This document shows, piece after piece, positions 1 through 8,785 of a DNA stretch of 64,000 nucleotides. The notes below the pieces were generated by a model. That model saw only the letters and a program-made list of their open reading frames with translations, was not told the origin of the DNA and made no database searches. Numbering within the stretch: position 1 is the first letter of the stretch; every line of letters starts with the position of its first letter. Both the position numbers and the translations under genes were made by a program. The stretch covers positions 4,849 through 68,848 of the forward strand of contig JAYVXO010000228.1 of NCBI GenBank assembly GCA_043785105.1. Reading direction: 5' to 3'. Origin of the DNA: Fimbriiglobus sp043785105 (GTDB lineage Bacteria > Planctomycetota > Planctomycetia > Gemmatales > Gemmataceae).

Positions 1-884
1 ACGTTTCGTAACACATCCGGTAGCGGCGACTCGAGTTCCAACCGCTTGCCGGACTGCGGGTGATCGAAGGCTAACTTCCACGCATGAAGCCCGAGTCGGC
101 GAACCGGATTCGTCTGCGCGCCGTACCCGGAATCGCCGATCACGGGGCAGCCGATACTGGCGAGGTGAACGCGGATTTGGTGCTTCCGCCCTGTTTCCAG
201 TTCCACTTCGACTAACGTGAGTCGCCCATGTCGGGATACGACGCGATACCGTGTCACCGCCCATTTCGCGCCCACAACATCCTGGGAAACCCGCACCCGC
301 AAATCGCGGCCTTCGAGCAAGAAGCCTTCGATCACACCGTCCGGTTTGGCCGGTTCACCTTCGACGATGGCGAGATAAGTTTTTGACACCGTGTCCCAGT
401 TCGATTGCAGATGGTCCCGCACCGCAACACTTTTGGCGAACAGTAACAACCCGGACGTTTCCCGGTCCAGCCGATGCACCACAAATGGCCGCCCGGCCCG
501 GATCGTTTCCAGATGCTGTTTCAGTCGCACAAAGGCCGTATCCGTCCGTTCCGATTCCGTGGCCACCGTCAACAATCCGGACGGCTTATCAATCACCACA
601 AGTTGCTCATCCTGAAACACGATCGCCACGTTTGCATCTCGAAGGCTGTTCGATTTGGCCGTCCCCAGACGGGAAATTGTCACCCGATCGCCAAGTTTTA
701 GCGGATGATTGTGTTGAGTGGTTGGCGTACCGTTGACGTGAACGCACCCCTGTTGGAGAAGCTGCTTCACACGAGTCCGTTTCATCGGTTGCAACACATC
801 GAACAACCACACCAAAAGCGCGGCATCGGCAGTCGGCGGTTTCAAGTCCCGCTGTGGTGAATCATTGTGCGGCACGGACGACAT
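1..884 (-). CDS. RluA-family 23S rRNA/tRNA pseudouridine synthase (3' end beyond the window)
   Basis: The enzyme converts uridine to pseudouridine in structured RNA. Translation on the minus strand gives an N-terminal S4-type RNA-binding segment (RVKQLLQQGCVHVNG, about residues 33-47). The catalytic motif HRLDRETSG follows at about residue 135 and contains the nucleophilic Asp. Further on are GRKHQIRVHLASIGCPVIGD and HAWKLAFDHP, all typical of the RluA/RluC/RluD group. The ATG at 884 is the first start in frame ahead of the S4 segment. No stop codon is reached before position 1, so the C-terminus is missing. The exact target uridine cannot be told from sequence, so no RluA/C/D symbol is given. 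Confidence 0.9.
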   Translation of the reverse strand, partial: MSSVPHNDSPQRDLKPPTADAALLVWLFDVLQPMKRTRVKQLLQQGCVHVNGTPTTQHNHPLKLGDRVTISRLGTAKSNSLRDANVAIVFQDEQLVVIDKPSGLLTVATESERTDTAFVRLKQHLETIRAGRPFVVHRLDRETSGLLLFAKSVAVRDHLQSNWDTVSKTYLAIVEGEPAKPDGVIEGFLLEGRDLRVRVSQDVVGAKWAVTRYRVVSRHGRLTLVEVELETGRKHQIRVHLASIGCPVIGDSGYGAQTNPVRRLGLHAWKLAFDHPQSGKRLELESPLPDVLRN

Positions 885-980
885 GGGATTGCTCAACGTC
901 AATTCGGTGTGATACCCAAGGACCGGCATGATCCGGGTTTCGGACCAGCTCAGGGTACGCTTTTCAAAGGCCCACAGAAG

Positions 981-2078
981 CTAGTGACACCCTGCCACTT
1001 TGGGCAGCATCTGGGCGAGGGCGGCGGTGGCCCAAGATGTCGCGGCGACGGATAGAAACTGATGCTTTTCATAGGGGTCACCGTTGTCGAAGTACGGCTG
1101 TACCGCTTGGATGCGTGTCTCGACGAGCCAGGATCCGTCGGCGTGTTGGGTGCGGATGAGGTAGGCGCTGGCACGCTGTGCGACGGGGTCTTCGCGTGGC
1201 GTCCCGGTTTGGCGTAACACGTACAGCGCCTGACCCGTGGCATACGCATCGCTGCTCATGTCTTTCGTCTGCGACCAACCGCCGTCCGCGTGTTGGGCCG
1301 CCGTCAAACCCGCACGGGCGTCCTTGATCGTTGTGGCATCACCACCCAATCGGTGCAATCCCCAGAGCCGCCAGAAGCGGTCGTCCGTGCTGGTCATCGG
1401 CGTCTTGGCGAGCCACGTTTCAGCAAGCTTGGCCGCTTTCTCCACGGCATCCCGTTGGTCGTCGGTGGCGTAGTGCGTCATGCCGATCAGTGCGAGGACC
1501 GTGGCGCCAACCCGAGACGAATTCAGTGGCGGTCGGGTACACGACGGCACCCACGCTCCCTCGGTTCGCTTCGGTGGTTTCGCAGTGGCGTCGGCATTCA
1601 ACGCGACAACGCCTTGAATCTGCAACAGGTACGACACGGTTGCCGTGGTGGTGTCGTCGGCCGGACGGCGATCGAGCATCAACGCCCATAACCCGAACCC
1701 TGCCGTGGATGATCCACCGGGGACGTGCTTGCCTGCCTTCATCGGTTCAATGCGGTCGTGAAAATAATCGTGCGTGAAATCGGCTTGAGCCGCCAGCCCC
1801 TTCGCTTCAACGGGAATTCCCACGCGGGCCGCTTCCACGGCAGCGAACATTGGCAACGGCTGATGATGGCACGAGAAACAGGTCTTGTTCTTCATCCAAT
1901 TGCGTCCGGCTTGGTCAAGCCGATGAAGCCCTTGCTTCGTCGCGTTCAGCACCGCTTTCTCGTCGGCTGCGGTCGGCTTGTCTCCGTTCGCTTGTGCCAG
2001 AATGCGACTGGAAAAAGCCAACCCCAAGCAGGCGAATCCGAACACCACCCGGCATATTGTTGGCGATGTGCGGGTCAT
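981..2078 (-). CDS. Secreted squalene-cyclase-like alpha/alpha-toroid protein with a CxxCH haem c motif
   Basis: The 365-residue product has a signal peptide (residues 1-24, ending near SRILAQA). I chose the ATG at 2078 over one 51 nt upstream because it places the signal peptide at the N-terminus. At about residues 67-71 it carries CFSCH, a c-type haem attachment motif, followed by HQPLP. The rest resembles the cyclase/prenyltransferase toroid fold, with QW-like motifs QHADGGW and QHADGSW near the C-terminus. The DxDD acid motif of true squalene-hopene cyclases is not visible, so cyclase activity should not be assumed. Haem attachment is likewise inferred from the motif only. Such fused proteins are seen in planctomycete genomes beside cytochrome genes. 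Here the gene stands alone, between the pseudouridine synthase and a foldback repeat. Confidence 0.75.
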   Translation of the reverse strand: MTRTSPTICRVVFGFACLGLAFSSRILAQANGDKPTAADEKAVLNATKQGLHRLDQAGRNWMKNKTCFSCHHQPLPMFAAVEAARVGIPVEAKGLAAQADFTHDYFHDRIEPMKAGKHVPGGSSTAGFGLWALMLDRRPADDTTTATVSYLLQIQGVVALNADATAKPPKRTEGAWVPSCTRPPLNSSRVGATVLALIGMTHYATDDQRDAVEKAAKLAETWLAKTPMTSTDDRFWRLWGLHRLGGDATTIKDARAGLTAAQHADGGWSQTKDMSSDAYATGQALYVLRQTGTPREDPVAQRASAYLIRTQHADGSWLVETRIQAVQPYFDNGDPYEKHQFLSVAATSWATAALAQMLPKVAGCH

Positions 2079-2185
2079 GTCGTTTCGCCCTGGCGGAGGA
2101 TTTCGGGATACCGAGATGATACTTAACATTCGACAAGCAAGGGCGCGAATTCAGGCAGAACACGATCAGAGGGTGGGCGTCATGG

Positions 2186-2446
2186 AAGTTGGTGGGAAAT
2201 TTGTACACCATGTTAGCAGATCAGGTTTTCAACCCCAACGGGGTTGTTCCCTTAGCCCAGGGTGAAACCCTGGGGAACCCGCACCCAGGGCGGGGGCGTC
2301 CCAGGGTGAAACCCTGAGGAACCCGCATCCCAGGGCGGGAGCGTCCCAGGGTAACAGACCTTCGGTCCGCAACCCTGGGCTAATGGAACAACCCCGTTGG
2401 GGTTGAAAACCAAGATCATTAGACAAACTTCCACCAACAAATGTGT
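2186..2446. repeat. Foldback (REP-like) element, copy 1
   Basis: The inner arms TTTTCAACCCCAACGGGG (from about 2225) and CCCCGTTGGGGTTGAAAA (to about 2408) are inverted repeats. Between them lie GC-rich units built on CCCAGGGTGAAACCCTG and CCCAGGGCGG, present twice in direct order, and ending in AACCCTGGGCTAATGG. The outer flanks GTTGGTGG.. and ..CCACCAAC also pair imperfectly. A close relative lies at 31615-31835 and shares the flank AAACTTCCACCAAC. The whole gap 2079-2712 holds no convincing gene, and the open frames through it come from the repeat itself. Confidence 0.85.
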
Positions 2447-2712
2447 CACCTACCACCATCAGCAGTGGCCATGTTGCACATTGCTCAGAATGGCGAGTAC
2501 ACGATTCCTCTCGGCGTAGCGATTGTCCGAGTTGCGGGAACTGCGATTGGTGCAACGCCTCTGCGATGTGTCAGGGTTGAACGGTCATGCACTTCCGGTT
2601 GTTGGTCATCTCGATTCGGATTCTCCGGCAAGTTGGCCGTCGTTGACCCGATTCCACAGATAGAATTAACTCGCCGCGCGAACGATCAGCCGCCCGGTTT
2701 GAAGGAACCATC

Positions 2713-3624
2713 ATGAACCGTACTACTCTGTGTCTCGCAGTAATCGTTGGCGTTTTGGCGTCGGACTGTCCGGCGCCGGCCATTGATCTCGGGCTAGGCA
2801 TCTTGAATAAGAAGAAGCCGAAGGCGGACCCGCCGTCGCGCGCCAAGCTCCTGTTGGAAACGTTGCGCACCGACCCGGACGAGTCCAAACGGAAAGCCGC
2901 AGCAACGGAACTGCGCGGCTTGGACCCCCGCAATACACCGGACCTGATTACGGGGCTGGTGAGTTCGTTGCAAAAAGACCCTTCGCCGGTTGTGCGGATC
3001 GAAGCGGCGGAATCCATCGGCATCATGAAGCCGATTTCGCAACCCGCCGGGTTAGCGATGGAAGCCGCCATGACCTCCGATCCGGACACCAAGGTGCGTG
3101 ACGCTGTGAAGTCCGCGTTGTGGCAGTATCACCTGAACGGCTACCGCACCCCGCCGAGTGGTAGCCCACTGGCCACCCAGACGACCGAACCGCCGATTGC
3201 ACCCAAGACCACGACCGCCGTCACCGTAGCCAAGCCGACGATGCCGAAGCTGGGCGAACCGGGATTCCGTCCGATTACCAACACCGTTGGTAAAGGCGTC
3301 TTGGTGCAATCGACCCCGGAACCTCCAATCGCCAAACCGAAACCGTCACCGACCGCCACGCCCCGTGGCCCGGCGCTGTTGCCCACGCCGATGCCTTCGA
3401 TCAAGCCTGAAATGACGCTACCAACGCCGTCCAACTTGATCCCGACGCCAATGCCCAGTACGCCGACAACGACCGTACCCACCGTCGGCATTCCGCCACT
3501 ACCGACTGCCCCGGAACTGCCGACAACGTCAGTCCCCTTGCCAACCATTCCGGTGATCCCAATCCCGATGATCCCGGTGCCACAGACGAACGCTCCCACA
3601 GTCCCGGCAGCCAAGAACTTCTAA
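2713..3624 (+). CDS. Exported HEAT-repeat protein with long Pro/Thr-rich tail
   Basis: The product has 303 residues. Residues 1-23 form a signal peptide (LCLAVIVGVLASDCPAPA). About residues 40-140 form two or three HEAT-like helical repeats (SPVVRIEAAESIGIM and TKVRDAVKSALWQY) of the kind used for protein-protein contacts. From residue 145 to the end the chain is low-complexity, rich in Pro, Thr and Ile (many PTxP and IPxPMIP units), and is probably an extended linker or wall-spanning tail. AAGGA lies just ahead of the ATG. A strong terminator follows 25 nt after the stop, so the gene looks monocistronic. The partner is unknown. The long Gly/Val open frame on the opposite strand is a shadow of the tail. 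Confidence 0.8.
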   Translation: MNRTTLCLAVIVGVLASDCPAPAIDLGLGILNKKKPKADPPSRAKLLLETLRTDPDESKRKAAATELRGLDPRNTPDLITGLVSSLQKDPSPVVRIEAAESIGIMKPISQPAGLAMEAAMTSDPDTKVRDAVKSALWQYHLNGYRTPPSGSPLATQTTEPPIAPKTTTAVTVAKPTMPKLGEPGFRPITNTVGKGVLVQSTPEPPIAKPKPSPTATPRGPALLPTPMPSIKPEMTLPTPSNLIPTPMPSTPTTTVPTVGIPPLPTAPELPTTSVPLPTIPVIPIPMIPVPQTNAPTVPAAKNF

Positions 3625-3648
3625 CCGTGTTCACTCCTCGTGAAGCCG

Positions 3649-3692
3649 CCGCACGCCGTCAGGATTGGTCCCCTGACGGCGTGCGGTTTTTT
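3649..3692 (+). terminator. Rho-independent terminator
   Basis: A perfect 15-bp stem (CCGCACGCCGTCAGG paired with CCTGACGGCGTGCGG) with an 8-nt loop is followed by six T. It ends transcription of the HEAT-protein gene. Confidence 0.93.
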
Positions 3693-3774
3693 CGCACCCC
3701 GCGTGTGAACCTCACAGTTGATGGTGGACCGCTTGGACACAAGTTGCCCCGTTTTCATGCTGAATGTCTGAATC

Positions 3775-4797
3775 GTGAACAAGTTTTCAACACCGATCGT
3801 GACACTCACCCTTCGCTGGGAAGGCCAGAATCTCGTGTTACCATTAGTCATGGGTCAAAAACTCCACATCACCGAAGCCACTGCCGACGAACGGGCGGCG
3901 GCCTGTCGTGTTCTCTTTTCGCAACTTTCTCCGGCGATGCAAACACTACGAACACGGCAAGCCCAGCATCAATTCAGCTGCGGCGACTACGATGCACCCC
4001 TGCTTTTGATCGCCAAATACCCGACGGGCACTGGTGTGGTCGGGGCGATGATGATTCAGCCACTCTCGGTGACAACTGTGGTCGTGTGGCCACCCCGGAC
4101 GATTGAAACCGGCGATCAGTTAATCATTGAAACGGCGTTAGCAACCGAAGCGCTGGTCCGGTTTCGGGCAGCGGGTATTATTTACGCCCAAGCTCTGTTT
4201 TCACCGGACGAATTGGACGACGGGGCGGCCCTTCAACGGGTCGGATTTCAGTACCTCACGCGGCTCCAGTTGTATCAGCGTGAAATTGTGGCTCTTGATC
4301 GGCACACGGTCCCGCCTTCAGAATTGCAATTCATCCCTTACTCCGAAGCCGATCCCACGGCGTTCGCCCAGACGTTGCTAGCCACCTACGACGGCACATT
4401 GGATTGCCCTGAACTCAACAACCTTCACAGTATCGAAGACACGGTTGCGGCCTACCTGGGCGACCGGGAAGCGAGGCCCTTCTGCTGGTTGGTGGGTGCA
4501 AATACGGGTGCAGTCGGCGTGTTGATTCTGACGGCGGTCCCACGCTCGAAGGTGTTGGAGATCAGCTACTTGGGCCTAATCCCGGCTGTTCGGGGGCGCG
4601 GACTGGGGCAAGCCCTGATAAATTTTACGATTCGGCATGGAAGTTCAATCGGGTCAACTGCGGTGCATCTTAGCGTGGATAGGAGAAATGAACCGGCCCG
4701 CCGATTGTACCTGGGCAAGGGGTTCGGGTTGTACGACGAACGCGAAGTGCTGCTCTGGATAACCGAAACCGCACTGCGGAAACCACTCAAGTGTTAA
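3775..4797 (+). CDS. GNAT-family N-acetyltransferase, probably double-domain
   Basis: The product has 340 residues. The C-terminal half shows the acetyl-CoA-binding GNAT core: ISYLGLIPAVRGRGLGQALI (about residues 262-281, with the Arg/Gly pyrophosphate loop) followed by NEPARRLYLGKGF. The N-terminal half (ITEATADERAAACRVLF onward) has the spacing of a degenerate second GNAT domain, as in mycothiol-synthase-like tandem proteins. The substrate cannot be predicted. The first start is a GTG at 3775. An ATG at 3850, just before GQKLHITEA, would give a more typical domain start, and neither has a clear ribosome-binding site. The gene lies alone between a terminator and the dnaA-like gene. Confidence 0.8.
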   Translation: MNKFSTPIVTLTLRWEGQNLVLPLVMGQKLHITEATADERAAACRVLFSQLSPAMQTLRTRQAQHQFSCGDYDAPLLLIAKYPTGTGVVGAMMIQPLSVTTVVVWPPRTIETGDQLIIETALATEALVRFRAAGIIYAQALFSPDELDDGAALQRVGFQYLTRLQLYQREIVALDRHTVPPSELQFIPYSEADPTAFAQTLLATYDGTLDCPELNNLHSIEDTVAAYLGDREARPFCWLVGANTGAVGVLILTAVPRSKVLEISYLGLIPAVRGRGLGQALINFTIRHGSSIGSTAVHLSVDRRNEPARRLYLGKGFGLYDEREVLLWITETALRKPLKC

Positions 4798-5075
4798 ATC
4801 GCACCGTTTTTCCGGGTCAAACCTGTTGGTTGCGCCTGAAGCGCTAGCTTTAGGGATTCTCCGGAGCCGGGCGCGAATTCTAGTGGCGCCTACCACTGAG
4901 GATTGCGCCTCCCACCCCGGTCCGTGAACCGATACATGTCTGGGTTGGGTCGTAGGCGCCGGACCCAGAATGCGCATAGTTGAGATTACCAACAAACTTA
5001 ACACAGCGGAGCACGGGTGCTCCCGTCCTTACGGACTTGTGCGGTTTTAACACTTGTACGATCGGAGGCTCCGCT

Positions 5076-6581
5076 GTGTCGGCCCGCAATGCCACACCGC
5101 CGAGCTTGGACGCTTTTGCGCAGCGGATGCAATCAGCATTGATTGCCCGCATTGGTGCGCAGCGCTTCCACCTTTGGTTCCAACACACCGCGTTTATCCC
5201 GATGGGCCGCGAACTCGTGGTGGCCGTGCTGAACGCCCACACCCAGGATTGGCTCTCCCGGACATTCGGCGACGCCATCCGCGAAGCCGCTGCCGAAGCA
5301 CTCGGCGCCCCGTCGCCCATTAAGTTCGTCGTCGATGAACAGTTATTCGATGCACCCACCGACGAAACAAAGTCTACCAAACCAGAAACAACGAATACCG
5401 AGACGAAACCCGTTCGCAAGAAGACTGATGAAGAGAAAGTCGATCCGCAATTGAACCTGTTCGGCGAACGGCACCCGTTGCCCGCGAAACCGAAGCGCCC
5501 CACGAAGCCAAGCCGTAACGACGACGAACAGACCGGCTCGCAACGAACCGGACGGCGGTTCAAGACGCTGAACGATTTCGTCGTGGGGCCGAGTAACCGG
5601 GTGGTCCATGCATCGGCGTTGAGCGTGGTCGAAGACCCCGGCATGGGCGCCAACCCGCTCGTGATCCACGGCCCCGTCGGCACCGGCAAGACGCATTTGC
5701 TCGAAGGAATTTACGCCGGGTTCCGTCGGCAGTACCCCGACTTGCGGCCCAGTTTCGTGACGGCGGAAGAGTTCACCACGCGGTTCGTGCAGTCGTCCCG
5801 GTTCAACAAGCAGGGCGGTTTTCGGCGGCAATTTCGCGACTGCGGCGCGTTGCTCATCGACGACATCCACTTCTTGGCCACGAAGCGACTGACCCAAGAA
5901 GAGTTCCTCCACACCTTCGATTCCGTGATCGCCGACGGGCGGCAAGTGGTCGTGACAATGGACTGTCACCCGCGACTCGCCGAAGAGTTGATGCCGGAAC
6001 TCGTGGACCGCTTGCTGGGCGGCGCGGTGTGGGGCCTATTGCCGCCGGATGACGAAACGCGGCTGGAGATTCTGCGGAAGAAATCGACCGGCAGCACCAT
6101 CCCCGAGGACGTGCTGAAGTTCCTCGCCCGCAACCTGCGGGGCAACGTCCGGGAACTCGAAGGCGCCGTGAACAGCATCAAGCACTTCGGGAAAGTGACG
6201 AGCAAGCCGATCACGCAATCCCTGGTGCGTGAAGCCCTCGGCGACTTGCTACGGCACACCGTGCGGGCGATTACGCTAGCCGACGTGGACAATTCCGTGT
6301 GCAGTGTCTTACGGCTGTCATCCGGCACGCTGCAATCGAAAGCGCGGTCGTGGGCGGTCAGTCATCCGCGAATGCTGGCGATTTATTTGGCGCGAAAACA
6401 CACGTCCGCCACCTACGGCGAAATCTCCAAGCACTTTGGCGCGAAAACCCACAGCACTGCGGTGGCTGCTGAAAAGAAAGTGCGGACGTGGATTGCGAAA
6501 GATGAACCACTCGCATTAGGTGACCGTGAGTGGAAAACCAAAGACGTGATCGACCGCATCGAACGCGAATTGCAACGGTGA
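5076..6581 (+). CDS. dnaA: DnaA-like AAA+ replication-initiator ATPase, divergent
   Basis: The product has 501 residues. The start is a GTG at 5076 with GGAGG seven bases upstream, preferred to the ATG at 4980, which has no such site. Domain I is at about residues 10-75 (SALIARIGAQRFHLWFQH). A charged linker containing LNLFGERHPLP runs to about residue 160. The AAA+ core has Walker A GPVGTGKT (199-206) and Walker B LLIDDIHF (about 262-269). A C-terminal helix-turn-helix domain ends in IAKDEPLALGDREWKTKDVI. Departures from canonical DnaA: the DNA-recognition signature GGRDHTTV reads GAKTHSTA (455-462), and the box VII SRF with the arginine finger reads GGA in DRLLGGAVWGL (311-321). No dnaN, recF, gyrB or DnaA-box cluster is nearby. 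It may be the main or an accessory initiator. Confidence 0.85.
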   Translation: MSARNATPPSLDAFAQRMQSALIARIGAQRFHLWFQHTAFIPMGRELVVAVLNAHTQDWLSRTFGDAIREAAAEALGAPSPIKFVVDEQLFDAPTDETKSTKPETTNTETKPVRKKTDEEKVDPQLNLFGERHPLPAKPKRPTKPSRNDDEQTGSQRTGRRFKTLNDFVVGPSNRVVHASALSVVEDPGMGANPLVIHGPVGTGKTHLLEGIYAGFRRQYPDLRPSFVTAEEFTTRFVQSSRFNKQGGFRRQFRDCGALLIDDIHFLATKRLTQEEFLHTFDSVIADGRQVVVTMDCHPRLAEELMPELVDRLLGGAVWGLLPPDDETRLEILRKKSTGSTIPEDVLKFLARNLRGNVRELEGAVNSIKHFGKVTSKPITQSLVREALGDLLRHTVRAITLADVDNSVCSVLRLSSGTLQSKARSWAVSHPRMLAIYLARKHTSATYGEISKHFGAKTHSTAVAAEKKVRTWIAKDEPLALGDREWKTKDVIDRIERELQR

Positions 6582-6620
6582 CAACACGTTGTCACCGTTG
6601 CTCGGGATAGACTGCCACGA

Positions 6621-7064
6621 TCACATCTTCGGCATATTGGCCGCAGCGGCTTTCGCCCGGTCTGGTGACAACGGTGTTGAAATCGACCACTCATGGCCGA
6701 ACGGATCCTGCACTTGACCGTAGCGATCGCCCCAAAACATATCCATTGCGGGCATCTTCAACGTCGCGCCCGCTTCAATCGCCTTGGCGATCGCCGCGTC
6801 GCAATCGTCCACAATCAAGTGAAGCGTCACGCCGGTGCTACCGACGTGTTTCGGATTGCGGATTACGCCACCGCAATACTCCGGGAAGTCATCGCACGCC
6901 ATGAACGGCGCGTCACCGATCTTCATCGACAGGTGCATCAACCGTTTGCCATCTTGGGCCGGCATCCGCATCACTTCGACCGCATCAAACGCCTTCTTGT
7001 AAAACTCTGCCGCCGCTACACCATCGTTCACGACCAAGTGTGGGATCAACGCTTTCACAGCCAT
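6621..7064 (-). CDS. VOC-superfamily (PhnB-like glyoxalase/bleomycin-resistance fold) protein
   Basis: The product has 147 residues with the paired beta-alpha-beta-beta-beta fold of the vicinal oxygen chelate family. It starts VKALIPHLVVNDGVAAAEFY and ends DRYGQVQDPFGHEWSIST, the usual PhnB/YdcG-type C-terminal signature. Metal ligands in this group are variable. The ATG at 7064 is chosen because GGAGG sits six bases upstream; the longer frame to 7100 has no such site. It converges on the dnaA-like gene. The substrate is unknown. Related genes are usually cytosolic and often annotated only as glyoxalase-like. Confidence 0.85.
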   Translation of the reverse strand: MAVKALIPHLVVNDGVAAAEFYKKAFDAVEVMRMPAQDGKRLMHLSMKIGDAPFMACDDFPEYCGGVIRNPKHVGSTGVTLHLIVDDCDAAIAKAIEAGATLKMPAMDMFWGDRYGQVQDPFGHEWSISTPLSPDRAKAAAANMPKM

Positions 7065-7211
7065 AACAACCTCCGAGGTAAGAGTAGTGAACAACCGCAC
7101 AACTCTTATCGGCGATTTATGGACACGTGTCCACTCATTTTTTGAGTACGATCAAGTTCGGAGTCAATTCGATCGGCTACAGTTTGTGAACCTGGCGCGT
7201 CGTTCGGCGGT

Positions 7212-7217
7212 TATAAT
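7212..7217 (+). promoter_or_regulatory. Possible -10 box for the DCC oxidoreductase gene
   Basis: A perfect TATAAT lies 35 nt ahead of the ATG at 7252. The best upstream hexamer, TTGTGA at 7184, is 22 nt away, which is too far for a standard sigma-70 promoter. The box overlaps an alternative in-frame ATG at 7216, which argues for 7252 as the true start. Confidence 0.3.
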
Positions 7218-7251
7218 GACTGCAAACACGACTCCCATAAGGTTCGCAACT

Positions 7252-7674
7252 ATGGCCACCGCACTCACAGCCCCGCCGGAAAACAAGGCGATCGTCCTTT
7301 TTGACGGCGGTTGCCTGTTTTGTCAGAAGTCGATTCAGTTGATGAAACTGCTCGACTGGTTCGACCGATTGCACTTCCAAAACGCCCGCGAAACGGACCG
7401 CATCCCGGAGGCAGCGGTGCCCCTCGATCCGGCGCGATTGCTGGAAGAAATGCACCTATTAACGCCGGACCGCCAACACGCTTACCCAGGGTTTCAAGCC
7501 TTCCGCTGGATGGCGTGGCGGATGCCGCTGACCATGCTCTTCGCCCCGCTGATGTACCTGCCCGGCGTGTTGTGGCTGGGCAACAAAATGTACCTGTGGA
7601 TCGCCCGCAACCGGATGAACCTGATCCCGTGCGTCGAAGGCGTTTGCAGCCTGGCCGACCGCAAGAAGAAGTGA
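7252..7674 (+). CDS. Thiol-disulfide oxidoreductase of the DCC family (DUF393)
   Basis: The product has 140 residues. It begins the conserved core with VLFDGGCLFCQKSIQLM, which contains the DxxCxxC-type motif (Cys-Leu-Phe-Cys) that names the family. Further along are HAYPGFQAFRWMAWRMPLT and LYLPGV-type hydrophobic stretches, then YLWIARNRMNLIP near the C-terminus. Members are small, thioredoxin-like, and probably associate with membranes; their substrates are not established. An in-frame ATG at 7216 would add 12 residues. The gene is divergent from the VOC gene and shares a 190-bp intergenic region with it. Confidence 0.88.
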   Translation: MATALTAPPENKAIVLFDGGCLFCQKSIQLMKLLDWFDRLHFQNARETDRIPEAAVPLDPARLLEEMHLLTPDRQHAYPGFQAFRWMAWRMPLTMLFAPLMYLPGVLWLGNKMYLWIARNRMNLIPCVEGVCSLADRKKK

Positions 7675-7769
7675 ACCCAAGGCGACGAGTTCACACCTTG
7701 TGCCCTAGGCTTCCCAATTGCCCTTCTCCCTATTCACTTTGCAATGTAAAGTAATTCTCACCTGAACCC

Positions 7770-7798
7770 GTGACTTCGGCGGGTTCGCCTACTATAAA
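7770..7798 (+). promoter_or_regulatory. Candidate sigma-70-type promoter of the ispA-dxs pair
   Basis: GTGACT (7770-7775), a 17-nt spacer and TATAAA (7793-7798) stand 35 nt before the GTG start of the polyprenyl synthetase gene. The match is good in spacing but imperfect in the -35 box. Confidence 0.4.
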
Positions 7799-7832
7799 TG
7801 GTCATTCCATGTCTGGTTCCGGGACTCGGTGA

Positions 7833-8768
7833 GTGAAAGGCGATTCGTTGACTGGTTCAATCTGGGATCATTTGAAACCCCGTCAGCAAGCAATTGAAGC
7901 TGCGCTCGGCAACACGCTGCGCCGACTTTGTGGTGACACACCGCCCGCACTGGCGGAGGCGATGGGCTATAGCCTGTTGGCACCGGGAAAGCGGTTGCGA
8001 CCGTTGTTGGTGATTCTGGCGTGTGAGGCAGCAGGCGGTTCTCAGGCGCAGGCGTTGCCGGCGGCGTGTGCGGTCGAAATGGTGCATACGTACTCGCTGA
8101 TTCATGACGACTTGCCGGCGATGGACGACGACGACTTGCGGCGTGGGTTGCCGACGTGCCACAAAAAATACGGCGAAGCGTTGGCGATCCTGGCGGGTGA
8201 TGCCCTGCTGACGATGGCGTTTGAAGTGCTGGGGCAAGGTTACGGCCCGAAAACCGTCGCGGTTAGTTGTGTAGAGTTAGCACGCGGCGCCGGGGCCAGT
8301 GGCATGGTCGGTGGGCAGGTGTTGGACCTCGAAGCCGAAGCGGATACCGGACGTTCCACACCCGCAGACCACTTGGCCCGCCTCGAAGACATTCATCGCC
8401 GCAAGACGGGGGCCTTGTTCCGGGCCGCACTTCGGCTCGGCGTGTTTGCCGCCCAGGCCGAAACCGATGACGGTGTGAGTACGAAGACACTGGCCGCGAT
8501 CGACCGTTATGCGGCAGCCTTCGGGCTGGCCTTTCAAGTCACCGACGATTTATTGGACGTGGAAAGTTCCACGGAACAGACCGGAAAACGGGTCGGCAAA
8601 GACGCGGCTCGCGGTAAGCTAACGTACCCCGGATTGCTGGGGGTTGAGGCGAGCCGACGCAAGGCTCAGGAGTTGGGGCAAGACGCCGTGACGGCAGCCG
8701 GGCAACTCGGACCAAGCGGCCACCCGCTGGCCGAACTGGCCCGGTACGTCGTGCAGAGGGATCGCTAA
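7833..8768 (+). CDS. ispA: Polyprenyl (geranyl/farnesyl) diphosphate synthase
   Basis: The product has 311 residues and condenses isopentenyl diphosphate with allylic diphosphates. The first Asp-rich motif is HDDLPAMDDDDLRRG (about residues 89-103) and the second is DDLLDVE (about 238-244), with GKRLRP near residue 50 and GKRVGKDAARGKLTYP after the second motif. All are diagnostic of short-chain trans-prenyltransferases. The insert in the first motif (DDxxxxD) fits bacterial FPP/GGPP synthases. The start is a GTG. dxs begins 18 nt after the stop, the classical ispA-dxs order, so both enzymes should be co-transcribed to feed sterol/hopanoid, quinone and undecaprenyl synthesis. Confidence 0.93.
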   Translation: MKGDSLTGSIWDHLKPRQQAIEAALGNTLRRLCGDTPPALAEAMGYSLLAPGKRLRPLLVILACEAAGGSQAQALPAACAVEMVHTYSLIHDDLPAMDDDDLRRGLPTCHKKYGEALAILAGDALLTMAFEVLGQGYGPKTVAVSCVELARGAGASGMVGGQVLDLEAEADTGRSTPADHLARLEDIHRRKTGALFRAALRLGVFAAQAETDDGVSTKTLAAIDRYAAAFGLAFQVTDDLLDVESSTEQTGKRVGKDAARGKLTYPGLLGVEASRRKAQELGQDAVTAAGQLGPSGHPLAELARYVVQRDR

Positions 8769-8785
8769 ATGTTCGAGGTGCAACC

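Noticed and set aside
2229..2555. Minus-strand frame with FHPG/QPQRGC repeats
   Set aside because: The periodic peptide is produced by the foldback repeat and has no start signal.
3141..3614. Gly/Val-rich minus-strand frame
   Set aside because: It is the complement of the Pro/Thr-rich tail of the HEAT protein, hence its low complexity.
4798..5075. Possible replication origin upstream of the dnaA-like gene
   Set aside because: No TTATCCACA-type boxes, AT-rich unwinding element or dnaN neighbour are seen; only a GGCGCCTAC..GTAGGCGCC inverted repeat.
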